A stretch of 64,000 bases of DNA from positions 965,723 through 1,029,722 of the forward strand of contig JACBKR010001245.1 of the NCBI GenBank assembly GCA_014218235.1, in the 5' to 3' direction. The notes below the pieces were generated by a model. It saw nothing but the letters and a program-made list of their open reading frames with translations, did not search any database and was not told the origin of the DNA. The first letter of the stretch is position 1, and each line of letters starts with the position of its first letter. Positions 24,225 to 35,340 of the stretch are shown piece by piece. Position numbers and translations under genes: made by a program. This DNA comes from Colocasia esculenta. Taxonomy: Eukaryota; Streptophyta; Magnoliopsida; Alismatales; Araceae.

Positions 24225-25695
24225 CTGCTGAACTGTAACCTCATATCATGCATACTATAATGACAATAGCTAAGTACTGTAAAAGATTTCAACTGATACT
24301 CTAATAATGTGTTCTGGAAATGTAACCACCTATTATGTATACTATAAACGTATAGGTAAAGACTGTAAGAGGATTCTACACACACCTTACCAAAAAGGAT
24401 TCTACACACACTGTAATGAGGTAGGCGTAGCTGGGCGCCAAGCTGTAAGACAGTACATCTTCACTGTAACCTAGTATCATTTATACTGTAACAGGAATAG
24501 GTAAGACTGTAACATGATTCAACACACACTGTAATGAGGTAGGCATAGCTGGGCGCTCAAGCTGTAAGACAGTACTCTTCAACTGTAACCTAGTATCATT
24601 TATACTGTAACAGGAATAGGTAAAGACTGTAACAGGATTCAACACACACTGTAATGAGGTAGGCGTAGCTGGGCGCTCAAGCTGTAAGACAGTACATCTT
24701 CAACTGTAACCTAGTATCATTTATACTGTAACAGGAATAGGTAAAGACTGTAGAGGATTCTACACACACTATGAGGTAGGCGTAGCTGGGCGCTCAAGCT
24801 GTAAGACAGTACTTCTTCACTGTAACCTAGTATCATTTATACTGTAACAGGAATAGGTAAGACTGTAACAGGATTCTACACACACTGTAATGAGGTAGGC
24901 GTAGCTGGGCGCTCAAGCTGTAAGACAGTACATCTTCAACTGTAACCTGTATCATTTATACTATAACAGGAATAGGTAAAGACTGTAAGAGGATTCTACA
25001 CACACTGTAATGAGGTAGGCGTAGCTGGGCGCTCAAGCTGTAAGACAGTACTTCTTCAACTGTAACCTAGTATCATTTATACTGTAACGGAATAGGTAAA
25101 GACTGTAACAGGATTCAACACACTGTAATGGTAGGCGTAGCTGGGCGCTCAAGCTGTAAGACAGTACATCTTCAACTGTAACCTAGTATCATTTATACTG
25201 TAACAGGAATAGGTAAAGACTGTAAGAGGATTCTACACACACTGTAGGTAGGCGTAGCTAGGCGCTCAAGCTGTAAGACATACTTCTTCAACTGTAACCT
25301 AGTATCATTTATACTGTAACAGGAATAGGTAAAGACTGTAACAGGATTCTACACACACTGTAATGAGGTAGGCGTAGCTGGGCGCTCAAGCTGTAAGACA
25401 GTACATCTTCAACTGTAACCTAGTATCATTTATACTATAACAGAATAGGTAAGACTGTAAGAGGATTCTACACACACTGTAATGAGGTAGCGTAGCTGGG
25501 CGCTCAAGCTGTAAGACAGTACTTCTTCAACTGTAACCTAGTATCATTATACTGTAACAGGAATAGGTAAAGACTGTAACAGGATTCTACACACACTGTA
25601 ATGAGGTAGGCGTAGCTGGGCGCTCAAGCTGTAAGACAGTACTTCTTCAACTTTAACCTAGTATCATTTATACTGTAACAAGAATAGGTAAAGAC
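24225..25695 (+). repeat. Tandem array, about 11 units of about 118 bp
   Basis: The unit contains CTGTAACCTAGTATCATTTA, CAGGAATAGGTAAAGACTGTAA, GGATTC(T/A)ACACACACTGTAATG and GTAGGCGTAGCTGGGCGCTC. Two variants alternate: GACTGTAACAGG...GTACATCTTC and GACTGTAAGAGG...GTACTTCTTC. This gives a dimeric higher-order period of about 236 bp. Units differ mainly by single-base indels (GTAAAGA/GTAAGA, TTCAACTG/TTCACTG). The first 130 bases are degenerate. The array lies between the left TIR and the 3' end of the protease gene. Confidence 0.92.
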
Positions 25696-25763
25696 CATAC
25701 AACAAGTATCATTACAATGGTTAGGAGTTAGTACGTGCGGCAGTTCTCCTTCAGTTGTAGACG

Positions 25764-28700
25764 CTATGAACGCCCTTCTCCATTGAAGTACGCTTTGATG
25801 AAGTGGAGGGCGATTTTTTGCTCGCACAATAGGCATGTCATTCTGACTGAAGGGCAAATCTTGAATGTCCGTACGTGCTAGACATTCCATGTATTTGCAA
25901 GTAAAAATTCCGCAGTCGTCTTCCGATCCTTGTTGTGGGCATGGGTCGGGGTAGCGTAGCGGCCATGTAGCTGCATCTATCTGCTTGCCCTTCAGGTATC
26001 TTATCAGTTCCTCCACCTGCATAAGAGAATGAACAAAAGAGTTCGAGCACTTAACGTAGATTTCATGTTACTGTTACGTATGTAACACAGTGCTCGCGCT
26101 CTGTAACGAATGTAAGCATCGTATGGAACACTGGTCACTTACATATTGTGGAATGTCAGCACGATCTTTGTTTCGTAATGAACGTACACGTGGAACTCTT
26201 TTTCCTTCATGCGGATGACCAGAAGAGCCCAATGGTTCGTCCAACGTGCATGGGGGAGAAGATGAGGTCGAATTCATTTGGGGCGCGGTCCAATCTCTTG
26301 AAAGCGTTTTCGAAATGTTCTTCCTTGCTCTTATCGTCTCTGCAAGATTGACATACCCTTTAAAGCGGCATGCAGATATCCAAAATTCCAAAAATGTCCG
26401 GGTTCTCTTCACGGGGGCGAAACAAGTAAGCGTTGACGTAGCAGTCAATTACGACCGATTCGCTCTCCCTCGCGAACAATAGCTCCCGGATGTCATGAAA
26501 CGAGAGGAATTGTCATATCCTTCCACAGGCCGTTGAACATTAAATTTCTACATGTAAGAAAACATCTTGGTAAGAATAAGACTGTCATCAGTATTTGACG
26601 AAACTGTAAATATGGTAGACATATACTGTAAACATGGTAGACATATACTGTAAACATGGTAGATGATAATGTAACATCTTTGGTCGAAACTGTAAACATA
26701 GACATATACTGTAACACGTACTCATTAATGAAGCACTCATTGAAAAATCGTTCAATCAATGACTTTTCGGCCACTCCTAATGCGTCCCGGGCGACGTAAT
26801 CACGTCTCTCCTCTTTCTTGCCCGTTGGAAGTGTGTCTGTACTCTCTTGAGACTCAACAAGGATCGGTTCGCAAGTGGACGCATTCACTTTCGTGGCTTT
26901 GTGGTGCCGAAAATCGCCTGGCTGCGATAGAGTAAGTAAAAAAGGAATGTTCTGTAAAACAATTATAATGTAATTGTAACGGACTCGGAACAAACTGTTA
27001 TGTCTCATGAAGGGTTCTGTAACCGAATGCTCAGCTTATGTAAATTCTGTAAGGGGAAACCATACCGTAAAGATATCTGGTTGTCGTCTATCCTCGTCCC
27101 AGCTGTAACACGTCGGGACAATGATGATGGGGATATCTGACGCACTTCCTCTTATTTCCTTCTTCTTCCCCCTCCTTCTGCTTCCTCTTCGCGTTCTCCT
27201 CCTCCTCCTTCTTCTTCTCCGCCGCCTTCTTCCACTGTCCTCCTCATTCTTCTTCTTCTTCTCCGCCGCCTCCTCCTCCTCCTTCTTCCTGTCCGCCTCC
27301 CCCTCCTTCCTCTTCCTCTCCGCCTCCTCCTCCTCCTTCTTCCTGTCCGCCTCCTTCTTCGTCTGCTCCTCCTCCTTCCTCTTCCTCTCCGCCTCCTCCT
27401 CCTCCTCCTTCTTCCTGCTTCGCCTTCTCCTCCTTCTTCCTCTGGTCCTCCTCCTCCTCCTCCTCTTCCTCTCCGCCTCCTCCCCTCCTTCCTCCTGTCC
27501 GCCTCCTCCTTCCACTTCCTGTCCGCCTCCTCCTCCTCCTTCTTCCTATCCGCCTCCTTCTTCGTCTGCTCCTCCTCCTTCCTCTTCCTCTCCGCCTCCT
27601 CCTCCTCCTCCTTGTTCTGCTTCGCCTTCTCCTCCTTCTTCCTCTGGTCCTCCTCCTCCTCCCTCTCTCTCCGCCTCCTCCTCCTCCTCCTTCTTTTCCT
27701 GTCCGCCTCCTTCTTCGTCTGCTCCTCCTCCTCCCTCTTCCTCTCCGCCTCCTCCTCCTCCTCCTCCTTCTGCTTCGCCTTCTCCTTCTTCTTCCTCTTC
27801 CTCTGGTCCTCCTCCTCCTCCTTTCGCCCCCTATTTTTCCCCTCCTTCAACTCCGGAATGTGCAACTCCCTAAATGACCGCCGCGACCTTGTCTGGACGG
27901 ATCTCCTTCCTGTAACTGAGAACACGAAAGTCTGTTAATGTCTATGAAAGACAGCTGTAAACATAGAGAACAATTATGTAACTTCGTATATGAAAGACTG
28001 TAACAGACAGGGAATGAAACTGTAAAGGTAGAGTACAATCGTATTACTAAGTATAGGAATGACTGTAAGAGAGTAGGACTCTAACTGTAAATGAGGAAAG
28101 CATCTTCTGTAACTAAGAAAATGAAACAATGTAACGACACAAAACGTTTACCGTTGACGTTGGTAACTCTTCTTTGCCACGCTGTTGGGAGCTCCAATGG
28201 CGGTAGGGCTAAAATTGCACATTCTGTCTCTGGGGGGGGGATGTTGCCACCGAGAGGCTGCTGAAATTGTTCCTCCAGTCTATGTAGCCTTCCATCCATT
28301 GACTGGAGGATATTGTTCTGCCGGTGTAATTGGTCATTCTGCCGCTTTAACTGCTCCTTCTGCCGAAGTATCTGGTCATTCTGCCGCTGTAACTGGATAA
28401 GAATGCCATGCAGAGAGTTATCTGATGGAGGGGTTCGGGAAGTGGTCGGGGGTGATGCCGTCAATCGTCGCGAAGCTCTAGGTGGCTCCTCATTTTCATT
28501 ATACTCCAAATACACCTGAATTAACGCAGGTACAGGTATAAGTCATATACGAAGATAACACAGTTCCAGGGGTAAGTAACACTTACATCAGATCGTCGCA
28601 ACCCCCGTAGTAGGGCGGATAACTCCGGTCCCTTATTCCGGCAATCCCAACGGAAAAATGGGGGATTCCTTTCCGGATGATCTGGTTTCCATTTGTATTG

Positions 28701-29798
28701 GTGCATCAAAAACCATGCCTACATCATTATGAAATAGATAATGCGTATGAGAAGTGTATCGTAAACGTATGTAACAGATGTAATGTATTCTACGCGTACT
28801 GTAATAGGTTCATATGTTATCTGTAATAGACACCGTCATGAACTGTAACAGAGGACATATGAAAACGTATGTAACATATACTATGTCTTATGTAACTGTA
28901 CTCTATGCGTACTGTAATAGGTTCATATGTCTTCTGGAATAGACACATTCAGGAACTGTAACACAGGTACCGTAACAGTATACTCACACCGAGAGCGGGA
29001 ACACAACCGGTTAGGAAGATGTTTTTGCAGGAACCAGCTGCTGTTTTGAATGCCATCACCCCCGACATCAGGTACTCGTGGATTGCGGCAGCCCAATTGG
29101 CGTTGTTCATGTCATGGAGGTCGTCCAGGTATGGCAGAATGGACAGCGACCCCGACATCCCACTTGTGGGGAAGAAGAAACAGGAACAAAGAAGCGCAAC
29201 CCAAAGCTTCACCGAAATCTCAACAGCAAGCTGACCCTTCTGTGGAACGTACTCCTTAAGTTTCAAATGGACATTGTGCCTGTCCATCATTCTTTTGGTT
29301 CCAAGGATCCGGCGCAAACTGGCTTTTGTCCCATCCGTGTTCAGGTCGATAGGGGAACCAACATTTGGTATACCCATAACTTTGGCTATGTCTGAAGGGC
29401 GAAAAGTCATGCTGCATGAGCCAATCTTAAAACGCTCTCCATCGAAACGTGTCATAGATCGACAATGAGTGAAATGGGGTAGGTCACCATTTCGCATTTG
29501 ATATACGCGCGAAATGGTGAATTCCTCATCAACTTCAGATGCGCGCTCCTAAATGCAAATCGTCCATAACGGAACGTAGAACAGAAGCGAGCATCGCGTA
29601 TTATATTCATTCTTTTCTGCAAAGAAAAGATCGCATCTTAAAGAAGGAACATTCATTCGACAAACATCCGTATTAGGGTAAGAAGAAACTACTTTTTCGT
29701 ACGACTTGGAGTCTGGGTTCTTCCACGAACGCTTCTTGCACCGCATCCGCCGCAATGCTCTGAATGTCAGCGCTCGTAGGAGATCGACGGCTTGCCAT
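25764..29798 (-). pseudogene. Ulp1/C48-type SUMO-protease-like gene of the MULE (frame-disrupted)
   Basis: A multi-exon minus-strand gene, probably starting at MASRRSPTSADIQ (29798). Pieces in order: a domain resembling the plant mobile/DUF1985 domain (about 29500-28960, MTFRPSDIAKVMGIPNVG); MHQYKWKPDHPERNPPFFRW (about 28700); a coiled coil of RQNDQ/LHRQN repeats (28515-28100); a Glu/Lys/Arg-rich low-complexity region (27900-27150); and a C48 peptidase domain (26490-25764). Visible catalytic features are NHWALLV (His), CPQQGSEDDCGIF (Gln and Cys) and the closing KIALHF helix. The domain is broken by at least three one-base shifts. They lie just before NHW, at the codon where VYDS (catalytic Asp) is expected, and in an A-run near 25815. 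A clean intron runs from CAATAT|GTAAGT to TGCAG|GTGGAGG (about 26130-26018). Ulp1-like genes captured by plant MULEs are known; their function is unclear. Confidence 0.8.
27150..27850 (-). repeat. Coding minisatellite: Glu/Lys/Arg-rich region of the Ulp1-like gene
   Basis: On the plus strand this is an almost pure pyrimidine tract of CTCCTC/TTCTTC. On the minus strand it reads as repeated EEEEEAERKRKEEEQTKKEADRK-type units; the conserved word CTTCTTCGTCTGCTCC recurs at about 27355, 27557 and 27711 (spacing about 202 and 154 bp). Frame slips occur in places. The plus-strand frame of Pro/Ser/Leu is its shadow. Confidence 0.7.
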
Positions 29799-30172
29799 CG
29801 TTAGAGGGGAGAGACGGATTGCTTCGTCTGGAGATGTAACTGAAGGATGGGAAACTGTAACAGAGAAGAGGTCTGGTGGAGGAATGGCGGTGTAGGAGAA
29901 GGGAAGGAGAAAAGTCATGATATATGAAGTCGGTGTACCCGACGGGTGGACACTGGACTCAACAGGATGGCGGTGCACTGCAATGATGACCATCGGGCGG
30001 CTGAAAATACTCGATACGACAGACGAGGGGACGTATAGAGCTTTCCCGCCATGTTTGGTAGCCATATACGCACTCCCGCCATTTGACCCCCAGTCCAAGC
30101 CACTCATACACGAAACGTCTTCCACGAACCGTTCGTCTTCCTCTGCCACCCAATGGAGCAGCTCCCTGGAAG
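29799..30172. promoter_or_regulatory. Divergent intergenic region between the two MULE genes
   Basis: It separates the inferred starts of the minus-strand protease gene and the plus-strand transposase gene. It carries several TGTAAC words (29836, 29861) and short overlapping frames on both strands without recognisable domains. A shared bidirectional promoter is inferred from the layout, not seen as defined boxes. Confidence 0.35.
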
Positions 30173-32975
30173 ATGTTCATTTGGAGATCAAAGTTTCGTT
30201 CTTTTCATAGGGAGGACACGGATTTGGCGTCCATTCATAGCAGGGTTTCCCAAAGGTTGGGTGTAGACATGCAGGAGAACATGCTGAAGTATCGTCTTCC
30301 CATGGATACCGACGTTGAACAGGTGTTGCTTGACGATGGGGATGTCCAAGCTATGTTTGATCTTCACAAGTGTCAGGGAACATCATTGATAAATCTACAA
30401 ATTCATCAGGTGGAAACTCGTTGCCTTAGTACGCATGCTAGTCGTCATTCAGATGGAACGCAACCACTTGACAGGTACGTGGTCCATGTATTCTTCACCA
30501 CCCTTCATGTTATCCCATGCATTCTTAACAAGCTTCGTCTTAAGAATGTGTATCAATGTATGTACATTATTTGCAAAAGTACTTCAAACACGCATGGCGG
30601 TTCTTTGGTAACCCCAGAACCCCTCCAATTACCAGGAAGCAGTTTCGAGTTGTATGTGCGAGGAGAAGGAGCGGAAGGTGTAGTACCAGTGTTGACGCAA
30701 TATTCCGTAGGTAGAATACACTCAGTAGGACAAGTCTTCATAAGCAAAGAGCTATTGCAGATGGAACTGACAATTACGCGATCGCACGAGGATTTAATTG
30801 GAAATATTTGAAGAACGACTCTATACGATTAACTGTACGTTGCAATGTCTCTGTTTGCCCATGGCGCCTGCATGCGTCCGTCGTTCGTGGAGGTCCACAA
30901 TTTGCAATCAAGAGTCTCAACAACATACATACCTGTGGATGTGACATTATGAGCGACGGACATCCACGACATCTAAGAAGTGGGTAGCAAATGCTGTGAA
31001 GGGGAAACTAGTTGATAAACCCACCTACAGAGCAAGTGAAATGATGAGTGACATCCGTCGGGAATACGGTATCTGCATCCCTTATCATCAGGTATGCCAT
31101 GAATTGAATTGTAACACATCATGACGTCTACTGTAATCAATAGATCCTTAACTGTAATTATCTGACCCTAGCATTGTAACAATTGTCCTCATATACTGTA
31201 AGACTATCATTGTAATAACTGTAATCATTTCGACGTATACTGTAACAATATCTGCATGCCACTGTAACAACTGTAATCATATACTGTAAGTCTCTGACCC
31301 TTGTATTGTAACTGTAATCATATACTGTAAGGGTTTGTATTGTAACAGCTGTAATCATTTGAGAGTATACTGTAACAACTTAAGAAGGCTACTGTAAGGT
31401 ACGAGGACAAGAACTGTAACACTCTTACAGAACATGTATAATCATTTGAATAGGCATGGTGGGGCAAAGAGGTTGCTGTCGGTTCACTATACGGTGATTT
31501 CAGAACAAGCTATCATATGTTGAACTGGTACAGCGAACGTGCATTACAGTCAAACCCGGGATCGATCTTGTCTCTAGAAGTGGACCCGGAGACTCAACGT
31601 TTCAAACGTTTTTCATATGCTTCGAGGCGTCTGCATATGGGTTCGAAGTTGGTTGTCGACCTATGCTCTTTTTGGATGGAACTCATATCAAACAGCATAG
31701 AGTGCAAGGGTTATACTTGCTGCAAGTGCCTTAAACGGTAACAATGAGCTATTCAGTGTAGCCTACTCCATCGCAGATTCGGAAACATATGACAACTGGG
31801 TCTGGTTTCTACAAAATTTGAAAAAGGCATTGCTATCAGATAGAAGGATCGCGTTCCTATCAGACAGAGGGAGAGGTCTGAAGGAAGCGATCCCTGACGT
31901 ATTTCCGAATGATCATCACGGCTACTGTTTCCAGCACATCATGCAGAACTTCAACGACCAATGTGCGGGGAAGTATGCCGCCCCTTTCAAAAAATTACTT
32001 AGAAAAATTCTCCAGCGCATTGCCTATGCTGTTACTGAACAAGGTACCAAGACGCAATGACTGCAATGGAGCTTAATTCTACTGAGGCCAAAGAATGGGT
32101 GCTCCGAAATGATGTCGAACACTGGTCCCATGCTCTTTTTCAGGGACAAAGGTTCGGCTCTTTAAATACATAAGCGATATGTTCTATTACATTCTGCCAT
32201 TTATGTGCTTACAGTTGTAGGGATAATCTATTACAGAACGTGTTAAATAAGGTTACAGTATGTAGTGGACACTGTTACAGATATTTGATGTTAACCTAAT
32301 TTCCTTCACATGGCCATACAGGTTTGGTGAATTATACTCTAATTTGGCAGAGTCATTCAACAATTGGATACATGACGCGCGAAGTCTACCAATACTACAG
32401 ATGGTTGACAAAATTAGAGTGCAAATGATGGAAATGGCTGCAAAGAGGAAAATTGATGCTGCATTGTGGGATACACCATACTGTCCTAAAGTACAAAAAA
32501 TCATCGAAAAAAACCTTCAAGAAAGGAGAAGCTTAGCAATCCGTCATTCAGATGGAATCAAATTTGAGGTTGTTGAAAGTATGAAGACGTACGCCGTAGA
32601 CCTCCATCTACAAACATGCTCCTGTGGACACTGGCAACTTGTCAAGATTCCTTGCAAGCATGCATGCGCAGCAATTGGTAGTAACAAGGAGGCCGTTACT
32701 CAATATGTTTTGGCATTTTACAGCACAGAAGTGTATAGGGCTGCATATGAAAGAAACATTCAACCTATCCCAACATTTGACATGCCGGATCCGCCTCAAC
32801 CATCAGAAGTTCTAATCAAGCCACCGACACAAAAAGGTTGCCAGGAAGACCGAGAAAGAGGAGAATACATTCAAGAGGAGAAGTAGATCATGCATATATT
32901 TGTTCACGGTGCAAACAAACAGGTCACAACCGAAGAACTTGTAGCAACCCACCCCACAATCCTGACGGATTTTAA
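30173..32975 (+). pseudogene. mudrA-like MULE transposase (frame-disrupted)
   Basis: Order: a PB1-like N-terminal domain (about 30220-30420, ending DDGDVQAMFDLH); a MuDR zinc-binding/WRKY-GCM-like domain (RLTVRCNVSVCPWRLHASV, HTCGCD); then the MULE catalytic domain with LFLDGTHIK, IADSETYDNWVWFLQ, RIAFLSDRGRGL and HGYCFQH. After it come a SWIM zinc finger (CSCGHWQLVKIPCKHACAAI, 32615-32670), an AT-hook-like GRPRKRR and a CCHC knuckle (CSRCKQTGHNRRTC) before a stop at 32975. Introns: donor at 30475; 31092-31453 between HQ and AWWGKEV; 32153-32321 between QR and FGELYS. At least five single-base losses break the frame (near 30755, 30975, 31705, 32045, 32837). The N-terminus is unresolved; Met at 30173 is the nearest candidate to the PB1 domain. 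Confidence 0.85.
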
Positions 32976-33210
32976 ATGTTGTATATTAGTTACAACAGAA
33001 CGTCGTCCTTATATTCCAATATTACAGTGTATGTAATACATTATTACAGTCTACGCACTACGATGTTACAACTCCACTACTACGCTATTACAGTTTCAGT
33101 AATACACTTGCACAGTTCGCGCACTTACAATTACGTTTTGTTGTACAGTGTACGTAACGAAGTGTTACAGTTTAACTCTAATACTCTTACAGTTTGACCT
33201 GTGTACCGTA

Positions 33211-33946
33211 TATGTATAAGATGTTGCAGTTTAAGCACTAGACTCTTACATTTTCAGCACTACACTCTTACAGTTCGCGCACTACACTCTTATAGTTCCA
33301 ACACTTACCTATTTTGTTATATTATACGTAATAAAATGTTACAGTTTAAGTACTAAGCTGTTACAGTTCGAGCACTACAGTGTTACACCTAAAGAACAGC
33401 CCTGTTACAGTTTGAGTACTACTCTCTTACAGTTCAAGCACTACGATTTCTGTTACAGTATATGTAATAAGATGTTGCAGTTTAAGCACTAGACTCTTAC
33501 ATTTTCAGCACTACACTCTTACAGTTCGCGCACTACACTCTTACAGTTCCAGCACTTACCTATTCTGTTATATTATACGTAATAAAATGTTACAGTTTAA
33601 GTACTAAGCTGTTACAGTTCGAGCACTACAGTGTTACACCTAAAGAACAGCCCTGTTACAGTTTGAGTACTACTCTCTTACAGTTCAAGCACTACGATTT
33701 CTGTTACAGTATATGTAATAAGATGTTGCAGTTTAAGCACTAGACTCTTACATTTTCAGCACTACACTCTTACAGTTCACGCACTACACTCTTACAGTTC
33801 CAGCACTTACCTATTCTGTTATATTATACATAATAAAATGTTACAGTTTAGTACTAAGCTGTTACAGTTCGAGCACTACAGTGTTACACCTAAAGAACAG
33901 CCCTGTTACAGTTTGAGTACTACTCTCTTACAGTTCAAGCACTACA
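33211..33946 (+). repeat. Tandem array, three units of about 250 bp rich in GTTACAG
   Basis: TATGTA(A)TAAGATGTTGCAGTT recurs at 33211, 33461 and 33712. Each unit contains 8-10 copies of (G/C)TTACAGTT(C/T) separated by AGCACTA words. It lies between the transposase stop and the right TIR, mirroring the left array but unrelated in its longer unit. Confidence 0.9.
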
Positions 33947-34279
33947 GTCTAACATACAGTTTTACATTATATGTTATAATCTCTTACAGTCGTTGGTCAT
34001 GTTGATTATAGTATATATGAGGGATGTTACAGTGTGTTATTGGTAACATGTTGAGTTTGCATGATACAGAGCACATACATAAGCACAGAGAAGACTGCAT
34101 CAAACGAAAATGCTTATCATAAAGAAGCCATGTTACAATAACTCTCTACCTCTACTCTACCGACCACTCGGTAGAGTACGGAGGGGAGGAGGCAGAACGG
34201 TCAGGGGAGGGATGGGAGGAAGGGGAGGTGCCGGAACGGTCAGGGGAGGAAGGGGAGGTGCCGGAACGGTCAGGGGAGG

Positions 34280-34975
34280 AAGGAGAGGAAGGGATGTGTT
34301 TTACCCTAGGGCCGATATCTGGGAGGATGTTATTGAGGCCCTTGTCGCCGTACTGCCGGAGGCTTTCTGTAAAGCCATCTTCCAGCCGATGTAAAAACCA
34401 TCCCAGTAGTCGGCGCTGAAGGTGGACTGTCGCAACGGGGGAGCCGGGGCGACGGTGGCACCGTGAGGCAGGTGCCTTGCCATCCCTCTGGGGAGCACGG
34501 TTAGATGAAGACATCTGCAAATAAAGATGAAGAAGACGAGCAAGAAAGATAGGAAGAAGAAGAGCGAGGGAAGCTTGTGATGAAGGATAGGAATGACCCT
34601 GGGTTCCTTTTGTAGTGTGAAGAACGTCGTCCGAAGGCGGTTTGTAAGTGCTGTCAATGGTTGCTGTATCAGTTCTTGGCAGGGTATGTAAGAGTAACTT
34701 CGCATCGGTCAGAGTTCACGGGCCACCGAAGCGTCAGCGTCGTTTGTAGAACAGGCGACGGAAAAAAGGAGGGAAGGGTAAGACGGGAATGGGAAAAAGA
34801 GACGGAGGCCAAGGAGACGGAAATCGTGTGTGGAGGGCCGTAAATGGTGACGTGTGAAAAGCAGGGACTGGAAATTAAACCTGGAGAAAAGCAGGGACTT
34901 TACATCAAACGGTATTCTGACAGGGACGAGAAAATAAGTACCAGGCTCTGACAGGGACCCCCAATTAATTCTCCC
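34280..34975 (-). repeat. Right MULE terminal inverted repeat
   Basis: Inverted partner of 23135-23845. Just inside it, 34180-34290 holds three tandem copies of GGGGAGGTGCCGGAACGGTC-like sequence not shared with the left repeat. Confidence 0.9.
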
Positions 34976-35340
34976 TAAAAAAAGGATAAATATGAATAAG
35001 CCATTTATAGATAACCTATCCCTGGATAAATTATCTAATTATTAAAGAGGCCAATGAAATCATCCCCTTAGCTAGGATAAACCTCTTATAATCTATCCCA
35101 TTGTTTCAATATATAGCCTACTCTCCAAGATGGATAGTGCCTTTGGATAGGAAGTTGTCCAAGACAAGGGGTTTTGATTACTTAATCTTGCACTTTTTGA
35201 GGGCATTTCCATCGTTTCCTTATCCAAGCATAAGTTATACGTTAGCTAGGATATATAACTTATCTTTCTACCAAAACAGGTCTATTATATATTATATATG
35301 GGCTTAATTAACTATCCTATTAAGAAAAGAAAATTTGTAT

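Larger units (their letters stand above)
23135..34975. mobile_element. Mutator-like element (MULE) of 11.8 kb with Ulp1-like protease and transposase
   Basis: The outer ends are inverted copies starting GGGAGAATTAATTGGGGGTC, and the inverted match continues for about 700 bp (roughly 97% identical by eye over the outer 390 bp). Flanking 9-mers are TAAAAAAAA (23126-23134) and TAAAAAAAG (34976-34984), a 9-bp target duplication with one mismatch, as expected for Mutator. Inside are a minus-strand Ulp1/C48 protease-like gene (25764-29798) and a plus-strand mudrA-like transposase (about 30173-32975), which diverge from a central intergenic region. Tandem arrays lie at 24225-25695 and 33211-33946. 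MULEs carrying Ulp1-like genes are known in plants (Kaonashi-type and CUMULE-type), so the class is not new; the arrays and motif layout are the unusual part. Both genes are frame-disrupted as given. Confidence 0.93.

Noticed and set aside
24225..25695. Regular repeat array resembling a CRISPR locus
   Set aside because: Units are about 118 bp with no unique spacers, and lie inside a plant transposon; it is a satellite-like tandem array.
27121..27873. Ser/Pro/Leu-rich 250-codon plus-strand frame
   Set aside because: It is the antisense shadow of the Glu/Lys/Arg-rich coding repeat of the Ulp1-like gene.
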